Shown piece by piece: positions 8,100 to 17,870 of a DNA stretch of 64,000 nucleotides. Each line of letters opens with the position of its first letter. The stretch's first letter is position 1. This DNA is from Gordonia polyisoprenivorans NBRC 16320 = JCM 10675 (GTDB lineage: Bacteria > Actinomycetota > Actinomycetes > Mycobacteriales > Mycobacteriaceae), in contig NZ_BAEI01000060.1 of the NCBI RefSeq assembly GCF_000241325.1, positions 1-64,000 of the forward strand, in the 5' to 3' direction. The notes under the pieces were generated by a model that saw only the letters and a program-made list of their open reading frames with translations, was not told the DNA's origin and searched no databases. A program made the position numbers and the translations under genes.

Positions 8100-9824
8100 G
8101 TGGCGGCATTCGATGGTGGCATGACCGATGGTGTGGGCAGCGAGGGGGCTGCGACACACGGGGGTACGACACACGGGGGTACGACACAGACGATGAGCCC
8201 GGCGCTGCTGCGTGACTGGGCTGCGGCGAGCGCCGACGGGCTCGAGGCGGCGCGCGGAGAGATCAACGACCTCAACGTGTTCCCGATCCCCGATTCCGAC
8301 ACCGGCAGCAACATGGCCTACACGATGCGCGCCGCCGCCGATGCCGCCGCGGCACTGCCCCACGATGCCGACATCGCCGCGGTGGCCCGCACACTCGCCG
8401 ACGCCGCGGTGGCCGCCGCGCGGGGCAATTCCGGGATCATCCTCTCGCAGGTTCTCGTCGGGGTGGCCGACGCCGTCGAGGTCGCGGCCCCCGGGGAGTT
8501 GTCGCTGTCCTATCTCGCGAGCGCAGGCCTGCGTCTGGCCGGGCTCGCCGCCCGCCGCGCGGTCAGTGAGCCGCGCGAGGGCACGGTCCTGACCGTCATC
8601 TCCGTGGCGGCGACGACCGCGGCCGCCCATGCCGACGACCTGCCGGGCGATCTGGTGCGTGCCGTGGCCGACCGCGCCGCCGAAGCCCTCGACCGGACCA
8701 CCGATCAACTGCCCGAGCTCGCCTCTGCCGGTGTGGTCGATGCAGGTGCGCGCGGCTTCCTGGTGTTGCTCGATTCGCTGGTCGCGGTGATCACCGGGGT
8801 ATCGGCGCGGCGTCGGCGCTACCGGGGTTCGCTGATGGGCGGCGGACGACCGGGCCATCCCGATGATGCGACGTGCTCGGGGTCCTCGGAGATGGATTTC
8901 GAGGTGATGTACCTGCTCGACGGCGCCGCGGGCGAACACATCGGTGCCCTGCGCGACGAACTCGACCGGATCGGCGACGCCGTCGTCATCGTCGGCGACA
9001 GCTCCAGCGGCGACGGCGAGCGGTTCTCGGTGCACGTCCACACGTGCGAACCGGGCAAGGCGGTACAGGCAGGGCTGGCCGCAGGGCAGATGTCGGACAT
9101 CCGGATCAGCTGTTTCGCCCTCGACGCCATCCGGTCGCAGGTCGACTCGGCCGAACCGCCGCCCCGATACAAGCGGGCCATCGTCGCCGTGGTCAAGGGG
9201 CAGGGAGCCGCCGCCCTGTTCGCCGACGCGGGCGCCGCGGTGGTGCGCGCCGACGACGGGGTGAGCACCGACGCGCTGGCGCAGGCGATCCGCGACACCG
9301 ACGCCGCGCACGTCATCGTCATGGCCAACGGCGCGATGACCAGCCAGGATCTCGTGTCCGTCGCCGCCGACGTCCGATCACAGCAGCGGTCGGTGGTGTC
9401 GTTGCCGACCCTGTCGATGGCCCAGTGCCTGGCCGCGCTGGCCGTACACGACCCGGGGGAGTCCGCCGACGCCGACGCCTACGCGATGGCCGAGGCGGCC
9501 GCCGGCGCCCGATGGGGATCCCTGCGCCGCGCCGAGGGCCGCATGATGACCCTGGCCGGCACCTGCGAGGTCGGCGACATCCTCGGACTCATCGGTTCGG
9601 ACGTGCTGGTGATCGCCCCGGATCAGACCGAGGCCGCGACCGCACTTCTCGACCTCATGTTGGCCACAGGTGGCGAGATGGTGACGGTGCTCGCCGGTTC
9701 CGAGGTCGACGATGCCGCGCTGGACGCGCTGGCCGAACATGTGCGGCGCAACTATGCGGGCATCGAGTTGAGCGTGTACGCCACCGGTCAGGGCGACGAC
9801 CTGATCCAGGTCGGGATCGAGTAG
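8100..9824 (+). CDS. DAK2 domain / fatty acid kinase FakA-like protein
   Basis: A 574-residue protein with an N-terminal dihydroxyacetone-kinase DhaL-type ATP-binding domain (signature [14 protein letters not shown] at about residues 59-72; [11 protein letters not shown]) and a C-terminal FakA-type region ([30 protein letters not shown]). In Firmicutes FakA phosphorylates fatty acids held by a DegV-type FakB; a DegV protein is encoded at 22075. M. tuberculosis has the same gene split as Rv2974c/Rv2975c. GTG 8100 follows GGGAGG by five bases; ATG 8121 is an alternative. A 15-bp repeat near 8157-8188 encodes the variable head (THGGT repeated). Its stop overlaps the recG start by one base. Confidence 0.88.
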   Translation: MAAFDGGMTDGVGSEGAATHGGTTHGGTTQTMSPALLRDWAAASADGLEAARGEINDLNVFPIPDSDTGSNMAYTMRAAADAAAALPHDADIAAVARTLADAAVAAARGNSGIILSQVLVGVADAVEVAAPGELSLSYLASAGLRLAGLAARRAVSEPREGTVLTVISVAATTAAAHADDLPGDLVRAVADRAAEALDRTTDQLPELASAGVVDAGARGFLVLLDSLVAVITGVSARRRRYRGSLMGGGRPGHPDDATCSGSSEMDFEVMYLLDGAAGEHIGALRDELDRIGDAVVIVGDSSSGDGERFSVHVHTCEPGKAVQAGLAAGQMSDIRISCFALDAIRSQVDSAEPPPRYKRAIVAVVKGQGAAALFADAGAAVVRADDGVSTDALAQAIRDTDAAHVIVMANGAMTSQDLVSVAADVRSQQRSVVSLPTLSMAQCLAALAVHDPGESADADAYAMAEAAAGARWGSLRRAEGRMMTLAGTCEVGDILGLIGSDVLVIAPDQTEAATALLDLMLATGGEMVTVLAGSEVDDAALDALAEHVRRNYAGIELSVYATGQGDDLIQVGIE

Positions 9825-12223
9825 TGGCGGCCAGGCGCACCTCGACCGGTCGGTCCGGACGTACCCCGGCGGCGGACGACGCCGTCACGGTTCCGTCGAT
9901 GACCCCCGGGACGGTCACGCTGTCCGGCGAATTGGCCGGTGTCCTCGGCCCGAAGACGGCCGCGGGTCTGGCGACCATCGGGATCTCGACCGTCGGCGAA
10001 CTGCTCCGGTATCCGCCGCGCCGCTACGTGCGGCGTGGCCAGCCATCGGCGTCGGAGGAACTCGAGGAGGGCGAATGGGTCACCATCGTCGGGCGGGTCA
10101 CCAAGGCGAACATGACGTCCATGAAGTCGCGCCCGGGAAAGATCCTCCGGCTGTCGGTCATGGACGAGAAACGAACCTTCGAGGTGAGTTTCTTCAATCC
10201 CTACAGCGTCGCGCGCGTGCTCACCACCGGGCGGAAAGTGATGCTGGCCGGCACGGTGAAGTTCTTCCGGAGTCAGCCGCAGCTGACCCATCCGCAGTGG
10301 CTGGTGCTGCCCGAAACCGGTGAGGACCTGGAGAAGGTCGTCGGCAGCCCGATGATGATGGAGATGTACGAGATCGAGCGCGCCGCAAGCGAATCCGATC
10401 CCTCGGCACCCAATCCGCTGCTCGCACTCTTCGATCGGTCGATCATCCCGATGTATCCGGCGACGAGTACCTGCCAGTCGTGGGAGATCTGGAGCGCCGC
10501 GCGTCGTGTCCTCGACCTCGTCGGGCCCCTGCCCGATGCCCTCGACGACGCGCAGCGTCGGGAACGGTCCCTCATCCGCATCGACAACGCGGTCCGCTCG
10601 GTCCACCTCCCGGAGTCCGACGGCGAGATCGGTCCCGCGCGTGAACGTATGAAATTCGATGAGGCACTGGCGATCCAGCTGGTCCTCGCGCAGCGGCGAC
10701 TCGCCGGGCGCACCGACACCGCACCGGTCTGCCCGCACGTACCGGGCGGCCTCGAAGACCAACTGCTCGCCCGGCTGCCGTTCACTCTGACGACCGGACA
10801 GCAGGCCGTCGCCGAGGAGATCGGTACCGACCTCGGTCGCGACGAGCCGATGAGCCGGCTCCTGCAGGGCGAAGTCGGCTCGGGCAAGACATTGGTGGCG
10901 TTGCTCGCGATGCTGCGCATCGTCGACAACGGCCACCAGTGCGCACTGCTGGCGCCCACCGAAGTGCTTGCCGCGCAGCACTATCGAACGATCTCGACGA
11001 TGCTGGGTGACCTGGCCTCGGCCGGCCGGCTCGGCGCCGCCGACGGTGCCACCCAGCTCGCCCTGGTGACCGGATCGATGAAGACCAAGGACAAACGCGA
11101 GACCCTCCTCGACGTCGTCACCGGGCAGGCCGGCATCGTGATCGGCACCCATGCCCTGCTCGAGGAGAACGTCAGCTTCTTCGATCTGGGCATGTTCGTC
11201 GTCGACGAGCAACACCGGTTCGGTGTCGAGCAGCGCGACACCCTCCGCGGACGTGGCCGCGACGGCATCGCACCGCACGTGTTGGTCATGACGGCAACGC
11301 CGATCCCGCGCACCGTTGCGATGACCGCATTCGGTGATCTCGACACCTCGGTGCTGACCGAACTGCCCGCCGGTCGCCAGCCGATCACCACCAACGTCGT
11401 GCCCATGGGTAAGCAACGGTGGGTCGATCGGGCCTGGGAGCGCGTCGACGAGGAGGTTGCCGCGCACCGTCAGGTCTACGTGGTGTGCTCACGCATCGGG
11501 GACGATCCCGACTCGCCGGCGCCGAAGAAGGCAGCGCCGAAAAAAGCGACAGTGCGCAAGGGCCGCACGCCCGCACGAGGTGCCGACGCCGATGGTGACG
11601 GGCCCGAGGAGGAAACCGTCGCGGTGATCGACCAGTTCCACGAACTGCTCGCGGGACCGCTCGGCAAACACCGGATCGCGATGTTGCACGGGCGCATGCC
11701 GGCAGACGAGAAGGCCGAGACGATGGATGCGTTCGGCCGCGGCGAGATCGACATCCTGGTGTCGACGACGGTCATCGAGGTCGGTGTCGACGTGAAGAAT
11801 GCGACGACGATGGTGATCGTCGACGCCGACCGGTTCGGCGTCAGTCAGCTCCATCAGTTGCGCGGACGTGTGGGCCGCGGCGGACTACCCGGCTTGTGTC
11901 TGTTGATGACCAGGGTGTCACCGGGTTCGAAGTCGATGGAACGACTCGAGGCGGTCGCTGCGTCCAATGATGGATTCGAGCTCGCCCAGATCGATCTCCA
12001 ACAGCGAAGGGAGGGTGATGTCCTCGGTTCGCTGCAGTCCGGCGGCAAGACGTCACTGCACTTCCTGTCGCTGCTCGACGACGCCGAGATCATCGCCGAC
12101 GCGCGGGATCTCGCGCAGGACATCGTCGCTGCGGACCGGACACTGGCCGACCACCCTACGATGGGTGCTCTGGTGGACGCGATCCTGGTACCGGACAAGA
12201 TCGCATACCTGGAGAAGTCGTAG
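9824..12223 (+). CDS. recG: ATP-dependent DNA helicase RecG
   Basis: RecG remodels stalled replication forks and Holliday junctions. About 799 residues from GTG 9824, which overlaps the preceding TAG by one base. An N-terminal wedge/OB domain (VGELLRYPPRRYV, WVTIVGRVTKA) is followed by helicase motifs: RLLQGEVGSGKTLVALLA, LAPTEVLAAQH, the DEQH box in VVDEQHRFGV, VMTATPIPRTVAMT, and in the second lobe LHGRMPADEK, VSTTVIEVGVDV and HQLRGRVGRG. Between the lobes is a basic then acidic insert (APKKAAPKKATVRKGR to GDGPEEE) not found in E. coli RecG. The gene is probably co-transcribed with the FakA-like gene. Confidence 0.96.
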   Translation: MAARRTSTGRSGRTPAADDAVTVPSMTPGTVTLSGELAGVLGPKTAAGLATIGISTVGELLRYPPRRYVRRGQPSASEELEEGEWVTIVGRVTKANMTSMKSRPGKILRLSVMDEKRTFEVSFFNPYSVARVLTTGRKVMLAGTVKFFRSQPQLTHPQWLVLPETGEDLEKVVGSPMMMEMYEIERAASESDPSAPNPLLALFDRSIIPMYPATSTCQSWEIWSAARRVLDLVGPLPDALDDAQRRERSLIRIDNAVRSVHLPESDGEIGPARERMKFDEALAIQLVLAQRRLAGRTDTAPVCPHVPGGLEDQLLARLPFTLTTGQQAVAEEIGTDLGRDEPMSRLLQGEVGSGKTLVALLAMLRIVDNGHQCALLAPTEVLAAQHYRTISTMLGDLASAGRLGAADGATQLALVTGSMKTKDKRETLLDVVTGQAGIVIGTHALLEENVSFFDLGMFVVDEQHRFGVEQRDTLRGRGRDGIAPHVLVMTATPIPRTVAMTAFGDLDTSVLTELPAGRQPITTNVVPMGKQRWVDRAWERVDEEVAAHRQVYVVCSRIGDDPDSPAPKKAAPKKATVRKGRTPARGADADGDGPEEETVAVIDQFHELLAGPLGKHRIAMLHGRMPADEKAETMDAFGRGEIDILVSTTVIEVGVDVKNATTMVIVDADRFGVSQLHQLRGRVGRGGLPGLCLLMTRVSPGSKSMERLEAVAASNDGFELAQIDLQQRREGDVLGSLQSGGKTSLHFLSLLDDAEIIADARDLAQDIVAADRTLADHPTMGALVDAILVPDKIAYLEKS

Positions 12224-12287
12224 CGGCCGAGCCGGTCTCGGTCGGCTCGTCGCGCCCGCAGGGATCACCTGGCCGCGGCGGCGGTGG

Positions 12288-12953
12288 GTGTTGCTTCTGG
12301 CGGTGGTGGCCACGGCAGTGACCGTCGCGGTGACCGTCCATCTCGACGGACCGGCGCCCGATGCGGCCCTGCACGCCGATGCCCGCCGCGCGCTGCAGTC
12401 GCTGAGCCGGATGACTGTGGTACCTCACCGACCCGATCGTGACGACTATCAACGGTCGGCGTTCGGTGTGGCATGGACCGACGCGGTCTCGGTCACCGGC
12501 GGACACAACGGTTGCGACACCCGAAACGACATCCTGATGCGTGATCTGTCGGATGTCACCGTCGGGTCGGTACGCAGTTGCCTGACGGCCGTGCTGACCG
12601 GCGAGTTCCGTAGCCCGTACACCGGTGCGACCGTCGTCTTTCGCCGGGACCGGTCCGCGATCGGCGTGCAGATCGATCACATTGTGCCGCTGTCACTGTC
12701 GTGGGATCTGGGTGCATGGTCGTGGCCGGCGCAGCGTCGCGTCGAGTTCGCCAATGACCCCGCCAATCTGGTTGCGGTCGATGCCGCATCGAATCAGGCC
12801 AAGAGTGACGGAGAGCCGGCCGTGTGGATGCCGCCGCTGCGTGCGTTCCACTGCCGGTATTCAATTCAGTTCGTCGCGGTCGCCGACACCTACCGGCTGG
12901 CCGTCGATGCGGCCAGCCGGCAGGTGCTCACCGACGTACTCGATTCCTGTTGA
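12288..12953 (+). CDS. Secreted or membrane-anchored HNH nuclease (DUF1524/GmrSD-like)
   Basis: About 221 residues with an N-terminal hydrophobic segment (VLLLAVVATAVTVAVTV) followed by an extracytoplasmic domain. IDHIVPLSLSWDLGAW, FANDPANLVAVDAASNQAKSD and W.PP...CRY are the DHxxP/HNH marks of the DUF1524 group, predicted nucleases. It occupies the position of Rv2972c downstream of recG. The start is uncertain: GTG 12288 lies directly at the membrane segment, and earlier in-frame codons overlap the end of recG. Substrate and role are unknown. Confidence 0.8.
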   Translation: MLLLAVVATAVTVAVTVHLDGPAPDAALHADARRALQSLSRMTVVPHRPDRDDYQRSAFGVAWTDAVSVTGGHNGCDTRNDILMRDLSDVTVGSVRSCLTAVLTGEFRSPYTGATVVFRRDRSAIGVQIDHIVPLSLSWDLGAWSWPAQRRVEFANDPANLVAVDAASNQAKSDGEPAVWMPPLRAFHCRYSIQFVAVADTYRLAVDAASRQVLTDVLDSC

Positions 12954-12998
12954 GGACCGATCCTGTTGGGAGTCAGTGGTTTCGATGCCGAAGCGGCG

Positions 12999-13670
12999 TC
13001 AGCTCGGGGGCATCAGCACCGAATCGACAAGGTAGACCGTCGCATTGGCGGTCTTGATGCCACCGCAGACGACCGAGGTGTTGTCGTTGACCTTGATGTC
13101 GTTGCCGGACCCGGTGACCGTCACCGTGCCACCTTCCAGCGACTTGTGCTGGCCGTCGATGTCGGCGGGCGGAATCTGGCCGGACACAACGTGATAGGTG
13201 AGGATCTTGGTCAGCATCGCCGAGTCGGTCTTGAGCTGATCGACGGTCGCGGCGGGGAGCTTGGCGAAGGCGGCGTCGGTCGGCGCGAAGACGGTGTACT
13301 GCCCGTTGTTCAGCGTGTCCACCAGGTTGACCTGTGGATTGAGCTTGCCGGAGATGGCCTGCGTCAGTGTCTTGAGTTCGGGGTTGGCTGCCGCTGCGGT
13401 AGCCACCGGTGCCATGGCCATCCCGTTCACCGAGGCCGGACCACTGGGGTTGGCCTGTGCGTATGCGGCGCAACCGCTTCCGACGAGATCCGCCGCCGGG
13501 GCGGCGCTTTCGCTCATGCTGGTCATGCCGCTCATCCCGGACATGCTGCTCGTCGCGGTCGACGTCGACGAGCCGGAGTCGTCACTACTGGAACATCCGG
13601 TCACCAGGCCGGCTGCGAGTACGAAACCCGATGCGGCCAGGGTGATTCGGGTTGCTGCGGTGGTTCGCAT
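12999..13670 (-). CDS. Fasciclin (FAS1) domain lipoprotein, MPT83-like
   Basis: A 223-residue protein with a signal peptide ending in the lipobox LVTGC, a Ser/Thr/Met-rich linker ([15 protein letters not shown]) and one FAS1 domain: [15 protein letters not shown] and [17 protein letters not shown] are the H1/H2 marks. It resembles the mycobacterial secreted antigens MPT70/MPT83, which are controlled by sigma factor K. ATG 13670 has GAGGAAGA just upstream; GTG 13682 is less likely. It is divergent from the sulfite-oxidase-like gene and has an ECF-type promoter at 13727-13753 that matches one on the other side. Confidence 0.9.
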   Translation of the reverse strand: MRTTAATRITLAASGFVLAAGLVTGCSSSDDSGSSTSTATSSMSGMSGMTSMSESAAPAADLVGSGCAAYAQANPSGPASVNGMAMAPVATAAAANPELKTLTQAISGKLNPQVNLVDTLNNGQYTVFAPTDAAFAKLPAATVDQLKTDSAMLTKILTYHVVSGQIPPADIDGQHKSLEGGTVTVTGSGNDIKVNDNTSVVCGGIKTANATVYLVDSVLMPPS

Positions 13671-13726
13671 GTTCTTCCTCACTGTGGACGGAATGAGCCT
13701 GCCCGAGTGGGCGTGCTCACACAGTC

Positions 13727-13753
13727 ATTCGCTTCCCCCGGCGCCACGGATGG
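13727..13753 (-). promoter_or_regulatory. ECF-sigma-type promoter of the fasciclin gene
   Basis: On the minus strand CCATCC (13753-13748) is followed after 15 bases by GCGAAT (13732-13727), about 57 bp before the start codon. This resembles the mycobacterial SigK promoter (CCATCC and CCGAAT boxes), although the spacer is shorter than I recall for SigK. Confidence 0.6.
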
Positions 13754-13833
13754 GTCGCGCACCGAGAAAACTTTCCGGCGCGTCCCGCGGTGCGTGCGGC
13801 GCGGAGGCGTTGGAGATCCGTTGAGGCACGGAC

Positions 13834-13860
13834 CCATCCGCTGGGTGACACCGTGCGAAC
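13834..13860 (+). promoter_or_regulatory. ECF-sigma-type promoter of the sulfite-oxidase-like gene
   Basis: CCATCC (13834-13839), 15 bases, then GCGAAC (13855-13860), about 58 bp before the ATG. Boxes, spacer and distance to the gene mirror the promoter on the other strand. The region also forms a hairpin (gcacgg 13826-13831 with ccgtgc 13851-13856, inner accca/tgggt). Confidence 0.55.
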
Positions 13861-13917
13861 CCTTGACGAGGCAGCCGGCTGATCGGTCGGCATGTCACCA
13901 CGGCGAGAGGTCGATCA

Positions 13918-15513
13918 ATGCGTCGAACCGCAGGACGATACCTACGGGCGATGACGGTGGGGGTGCTGTCGGTGGGGGTGGGTCTTGTCGCCGGAGAACT
14001 CATCGCGGCCCTGGCCGTCGCGCCCGCATCGCCGGTGGGTGTGGTCGGTGCGCAACTGATCGACCACACGCCGTCGGCGATCCGTGAGTGGGCCATCACC
14101 ACCTTCGGCACCTCCGACAAGACCGCGTTGCTGAGCGGAATCTCGGTGGCCGTCGTCGTCCTCGCTGCGATCGCCGGAGTCCTGCAGGTCATCAGACCCC
14201 CGATGGGTGCGGCGGTGATCGGCGCCTTCGGTGTCGTGGGTGCCGTCTGTGCGGTGACCCGACCGACCGGCACCGCGCTCTACGCGGTGCCGTCGCTGTG
14301 CGCAGGCGTGATCGGCATTGTCGTGCTCGTCGTCCTGTGTCGGCGTGCCATCGGTACCCGTGGCCAGCCCGAGCACACCGAACCTGGGCAGCCCGGACCC
14401 GAACACCCGGACCCCGACGACGCCCGACCTGTCGCCACCGTCGGGTGGTCGCGCCGTCGCTTCGTCGCGGTCTCCGGTGGGGTCGCCGTCCTGATCGCGG
14501 TATCCGGCTATGCCGCCCGCCGGATCGCCGCGACCGGGGGCGCCGTCGCCGAACGCATGGGACTTCGCCTGCCCGCGGTTCGTGAGGCCGCACCGCCCAT
14601 CGCTGCCTCGATGAACCTGCAAGTCCCCGGTGCCACCCCGTTCCTGACGTCCGCGGCCGACTTCTACCGCATCGACACCGCACTAGCGGTTCCGCAACTC
14701 ACCACCCGGCAGTGGCGATTGCGCATCCACGGCATGGTGGCCCGTGAACTCACCCTCGACTGGGAGGATCTGATGGCGATGCCCGCGCGGGAACGCGTGG
14801 TGACGCTGACATGCGTGTCCAACGAGGTGGGCGGCGACCTCGCGGGCAACGCCCGATGGCTCGGCTACCCGATGGCCGAGATCCTCGCCCGGGTCGGTGC
14901 CGAGGCCGACGCGGACATGTTGTTGTCGACGAGCGTCGACGGGTGGACCTCGGGTACGCCGTTGTCGGCGATCACCGATGGCCGCGACGCGATGCTGGTG
15001 ATCGGGATGAACGGGGCGCCCCTACCGCTCGAGCACGGCTACCCGGTACGCCAGGTGATCCCCGGACTGTACGGCTTCGTCTCGGCCTGCAAATGGGTGA
15101 TCGACTGGGAGATCACGCGATTCGACCGAGCGCAGTCGTATTGGACCAAGCGTGGTTGGGGCGAGAAGGCGCCGATCAAGACGGCGTCGCGCATCGATCG
15201 GCCCGCGCCCTTCGCCTCGCTGCCGGTGGGGCCCGTGGTGGTCGCGGGAACCGCCTGGGCCCAACATCGCGGCGTGCGTTCGGTGCAGGTCCGTGTCGAC
15301 GACGGGCCGTGGCAGGAGGCGACACTCGCACCGGAGTACTCCATCGACACCTGGCGGCAATGGACCTGGACCTGGGACGCGCAACCGGGCCAGCACACGC
15401 TCTACTGCCGGGCCACCGACGCCACCGGTGCCACCCAGCCCGACACACGCGTGCCACCCATTCCCGACGGCGCGACGGGCTGGCACAGCCGGGTGATGAC
15501 CGTGCAGCGCTGA
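13918..15513 (+). CDS. Membrane-anchored molybdopterin-dependent (sulfite oxidase-like) oxidoreductase
   Basis: A 531-residue protein. About 180 N-terminal residues form several membrane segments (TVGVLSVGVGLVAGELIAAL, AVVVLAAIAGVLQV, LCAGVIGIVVLVVLC), then WSRRRFVAVSGGVAVLIAVSG precedes an extracytoplasmic SUOX-fold domain. The molybdenum-binding cysteine is in VVTLTCVSNEVGGD; LEHGYPVRQVIPGLYGF and a C-terminal Ig-like dimerisation domain (SVQVRVDDGPWQEATL) follow. The natural substrate is unknown; peptide methionine sulfoxide or sulfite are options for the fold. The shared promoter type links it to the fasciclin lipoprotein. Confidence 0.9.
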   Translation: MRRTAGRYLRAMTVGVLSVGVGLVAGELIAALAVAPASPVGVVGAQLIDHTPSAIREWAITTFGTSDKTALLSGISVAVVVLAAIAGVLQVIRPPMGAAVIGAFGVVGAVCAVTRPTGTALYAVPSLCAGVIGIVVLVVLCRRAIGTRGQPEHTEPGQPGPEHPDPDDARPVATVGWSRRRFVAVSGGVAVLIAVSGYAARRIAATGGAVAERMGLRLPAVREAAPPIAASMNLQVPGATPFLTSAADFYRIDTALAVPQLTTRQWRLRIHGMVARELTLDWEDLMAMPARERVVTLTCVSNEVGGDLAGNARWLGYPMAEILARVGAEADADMLLSTSVDGWTSGTPLSAITDGRDAMLVIGMNGAPLPLEHGYPVRQVIPGLYGFVSACKWVIDWEITRFDRAQSYWTKRGWGEKAPIKTASRIDRPAPFASLPVGPVVVAGTAWAQHRGVRSVQVRVDDGPWQEATLAPEYSIDTWRQWTWTWDAQPGQHTLYCRATDATGATQPDTRVPPIPDGATGWHSRVMTVQR

Positions 15514-15563
15514 GGCATCGTCGGCGGGTGGGCCCGACGTGGGGAGCCGTCGGTGGCCGCACG

Positions 15564-15605
15564 TACTCTGGTGGTCGGCCTCTGCTGGTCGTCATAGCCG
15601 ACCAG
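15564..15605 (+). promoter_or_regulatory. Putative proA promoter and leader hairpin
   Basis: TACTCT at 15564-15569 fits an actinobacterial -10 box. Just downstream, ctggtcg (15585-15591) and cgaccag (15599-15605) form a 7-bp stem with a 7-base loop, at or near the transcript start. Two copies of gccgaccaggag follow before the proA ATG at 15667. Confidence 0.4.
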
Positions 15606-15666
15606 GAGGCGTGCCGACCAGGAGACATCACCGAACACGCACCGCCGCACAGCACCGGGAGAATCC

Positions 15667-16938
15667 ATGAGCGCACCCGCCGTCAGCCCCACCGACAGCG
15701 GTGTCGAGCAGACCGTCACCGATCTGGCCACGGCCGCCAAGAGCGCATCCCGCGCTCTGGGCCGGCTGACCACCGCCGCCAAGAACGAGGTGCTCATCGC
15801 AGCCGCCGAGCAGATCGAGGCCGCGACCGAGTCGATCATCGCCGCCAACGCCGAGGATCTCGCCCGCGCCGAGGAATCGGGGATCGAGGGCAGCCTGCTC
15901 GACCGGCTGAGGCTGACACCCGAGCGGGTGGCCGGAATCGCCGCAGGTCTGCGCCAGGTCGCCGCACTGCCCGATCCGATCGGGGAGGTCGTCGCGGGCA
16001 AGACACTGCCCAATGGACTGCGACTGCGTCAGGAACGTGTCCCGCTCGGGGTGGTCGGCATCGTCTACGAGGCGCGGCCCAACGTCACCGTCGATGCCTT
16101 CGGAATCGCCTTCAAATCCGGCAACGCCGTGCTGTTGCGCGGCTCGTCGTCGGCGGCGGCGTCGAACGCCGAATTGGTGCGGGTCCTGCGGGACACCCTG
16201 CGCGCCAACGGCGTCACCGCGGATGCGGTCGCATTGCTGCCCAGTGAGGACCGGGCCAGCGTGACGGCCCTCATCCGGGCGCGGGGACTGGTCGACGTGG
16301 TCATCCCGCGCGGCGGAGCCGGGCTGATCAACGCCGTCGTCGCCAACGCCACCGTGCCGACCATCGAGACCGGCACCGGCAACTGCCACGTCTACGTGCA
16401 CGCGCTCGCCGACGTCGACGTCGCCACCCGCATCGTCCTCAACGCCAAGACGCGGCGGCCCAGCGTGTGCAACGCCGCCGAGACGGTGCTCATCGACAAG
16501 GCGATCGCCGCCGAGGCGATGCCCAAGATCAGCCAGGCCCTCCGGTCGCAGGGAGTCGTCATCCACGGCGACGAGGCCGACATGGAACCCGCCAGTGACG
16601 CCGACTGGGCCGACGAGTACCTCTCACTCGACATCGCGATGAAGATCGTCGACGATCTCGACGCCGCCGTCGCCCACATCGACACCTACGGCACCGGACA
16701 CACCGAGGCCATCATCACCACCGATCTGGCCGCGGCCCAGGAGTTCACCGACCGGGTCGACGCCGCCGCGGTGATGGTCAACGCCTCCACCGCATTCACC
16801 GACGGTGAGCAGTTCGGATTCGGTGCCGAGCTCGGCATCTCGACGCAGAAACTGCACGCGCGCGGTCCGATGGGTCTGCCCGAACTGACCTCCACCAAGT
16901 GGGTCGTCTGGGGCGACGGCCACATCCGCCAGGCGTGA
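15667..16938 (+). CDS. proA: Gamma-glutamyl phosphate reductase
   Basis: ProA reduces gamma-glutamyl phosphate to glutamate semialdehyde with NADPH, the second step of proline synthesis. The protein has 423 residues, the family length. It shows [43 protein letters not shown], the active-site cysteine region [18 protein letters not shown], and [25 protein letters not shown] is represented near the end. ATG 15667 follows a GGGAG ribosome site. proB is not next to it. The downstream MoxR gene begins 12 bp after the stop and may share the transcript. Confidence 0.97.
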   Translation: MSAPAVSPTDSGVEQTVTDLATAAKSASRALGRLTTAAKNEVLIAAAEQIEAATESIIAANAEDLARAEESGIEGSLLDRLRLTPERVAGIAAGLRQVAALPDPIGEVVAGKTLPNGLRLRQERVPLGVVGIVYEARPNVTVDAFGIAFKSGNAVLLRGSSSAAASNAELVRVLRDTLRANGVTADAVALLPSEDRASVTALIRARGLVDVVIPRGGAGLINAVVANATVPTIETGTGNCHVYVHALADVDVATRIVLNAKTRRPSVCNAAETVLIDKAIAAEAMPKISQALRSQGVVIHGDEADMEPASDADWADEYLSLDIAMKIVDDLDAAVAHIDTYGTGHTEAIITTDLAAAQEFTDRVDAAAVMVNASTAFTDGEQFGFGAELGISTQKLHARGPMGLPELTSTKWVVWGDGHIRQA

Positions 16939-16949
16939 GAGGAGTCCCT

Positions 16950-17870
16950 GTGAGCACAACACCCACCGACACCAACTCGACGGTGCACCCGTCCTTCACC
17001 GATGTTCCCGACGTGGCCGCCCGTCTGCGCGGCACCGGCTATCTCCCCGACGACGCCACCGCGACCGCCACCTTCCTGGCCGACCGGCTCGGCAAACCGC
17101 TTCTCGTCGAGGGTCCCGCCGGGGTCGGCAAGACCGAGCTGGCCCGGGCCATCGCCGCCGCCACCGACGCCGAACTCGTGCGGCTGCAGTGCTACGAAGG
17201 CATCGACGAGGCGCGGGCGCTCTACGAGTGGAACCACGCCAAGCAGATCCTGCACATCCAGGCGACCGGAACCCGGGACTGGGCGGAGGCCAAGACCGAC
17301 ATCTTCTCCGAGGAGTTCCTGCTGCCGCGGCCGCTGTTGACCGCGATCTCGCGGCCCGGTGCCACGGTGCTGCTCATCGACGAGATCGACAAGGCCGACG
17401 TCGACATGGAGGGTCTGCTGCTGGAGGTGCTCAGCGACTTCGCCGTCACCATCCCCGAGATGGGCACCGTCGTCGCCGCCCGTCGCCCGATCGTGCTGTT
17501 GACCTCCAACGCCACCCGCGAACTGTCCGAGGCGCTCAAGCGGCGGTGCCTCTACCTGTACATCGATTTCCCGGACGCCAAGCGGGAGAAGGACATCCTC
17601 GCCTCCCGGGTGCCCGCGCTCACCGAGTCGCTGGCCGCCGAACTCGTCCGGGTGGTCGGCGTCCTGCGCACCCTCGACATCCGCAAGAAGCCGTCGGTGG
17701 CCGAGACCATCGATTGGGCGAACACCCTGCTCGCCCTCGGCGCCGGGGAACCCACCTCCGTGTCGTCGGGACGTGGGCTCGACAACGGACTGATCGCGCG
17801 CACCCTCGGCGTCGTGCTCAAACATCGGCCGGATCTCACCACAGCCATCAAAGAACTCAAACTCGGCTGA
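16950..17870 (+). CDS. MoxR-type AAA+ ATPase
   Basis: A 306-residue AAA+ ATPase: Walker A GPAGVGKTELARAIA, Walker B LLIDEIDKADVD, sensor LLTSNATRELSEALKRRCL. It is closest to the MoxR/CoxD branch, chaperone-like ATPases that act with VWA-domain partners in metal insertion or complex assembly. GTG 16950 has GAGAGGAG six bases upstream. The next gene, a VWA protein, overlaps it by one base, which is the classic MoxR-VWA pairing. No carbon monoxide dehydrogenase or other obvious client is encoded nearby, so the target is unknown. Confidence 0.9.
   Translation: MSTTPTDTNSTVHPSFTDVPDVAARLRGTGYLPDDATATATFLADRLGKPLLVEGPAGVGKTELARAIAAATDAELVRLQCYEGIDEARALYEWNHAKQILHIQATGTRDWAEAKTDIFSEEFLLPRPLLTAISRPGATVLLIDEIDKADVDMEGLLLEVLSDFAVTIPEMGTVVAARRPIVLLTSNATRELSEALKRRCLYLYIDFPDAKREKDILASRVPALTESLAAELVRVVGVLRTLDIRKKPSVAETIDWANTLLALGAGEPTSVSSGRGLDNGLIARTLGVVLKHRPDLTTAIKELKLG

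Noticed and set aside
7821..9311. A 496-codon minus-strand open frame opposite the FakA-like gene
   Set aside because: Arg/Gly/His-rich composition and no motif; a shadow of the real gene.
9788..11467. A 559-codon minus-strand open frame opposite recG
   Set aside because: No recognisable domain; recG motifs are complete on the plus strand.
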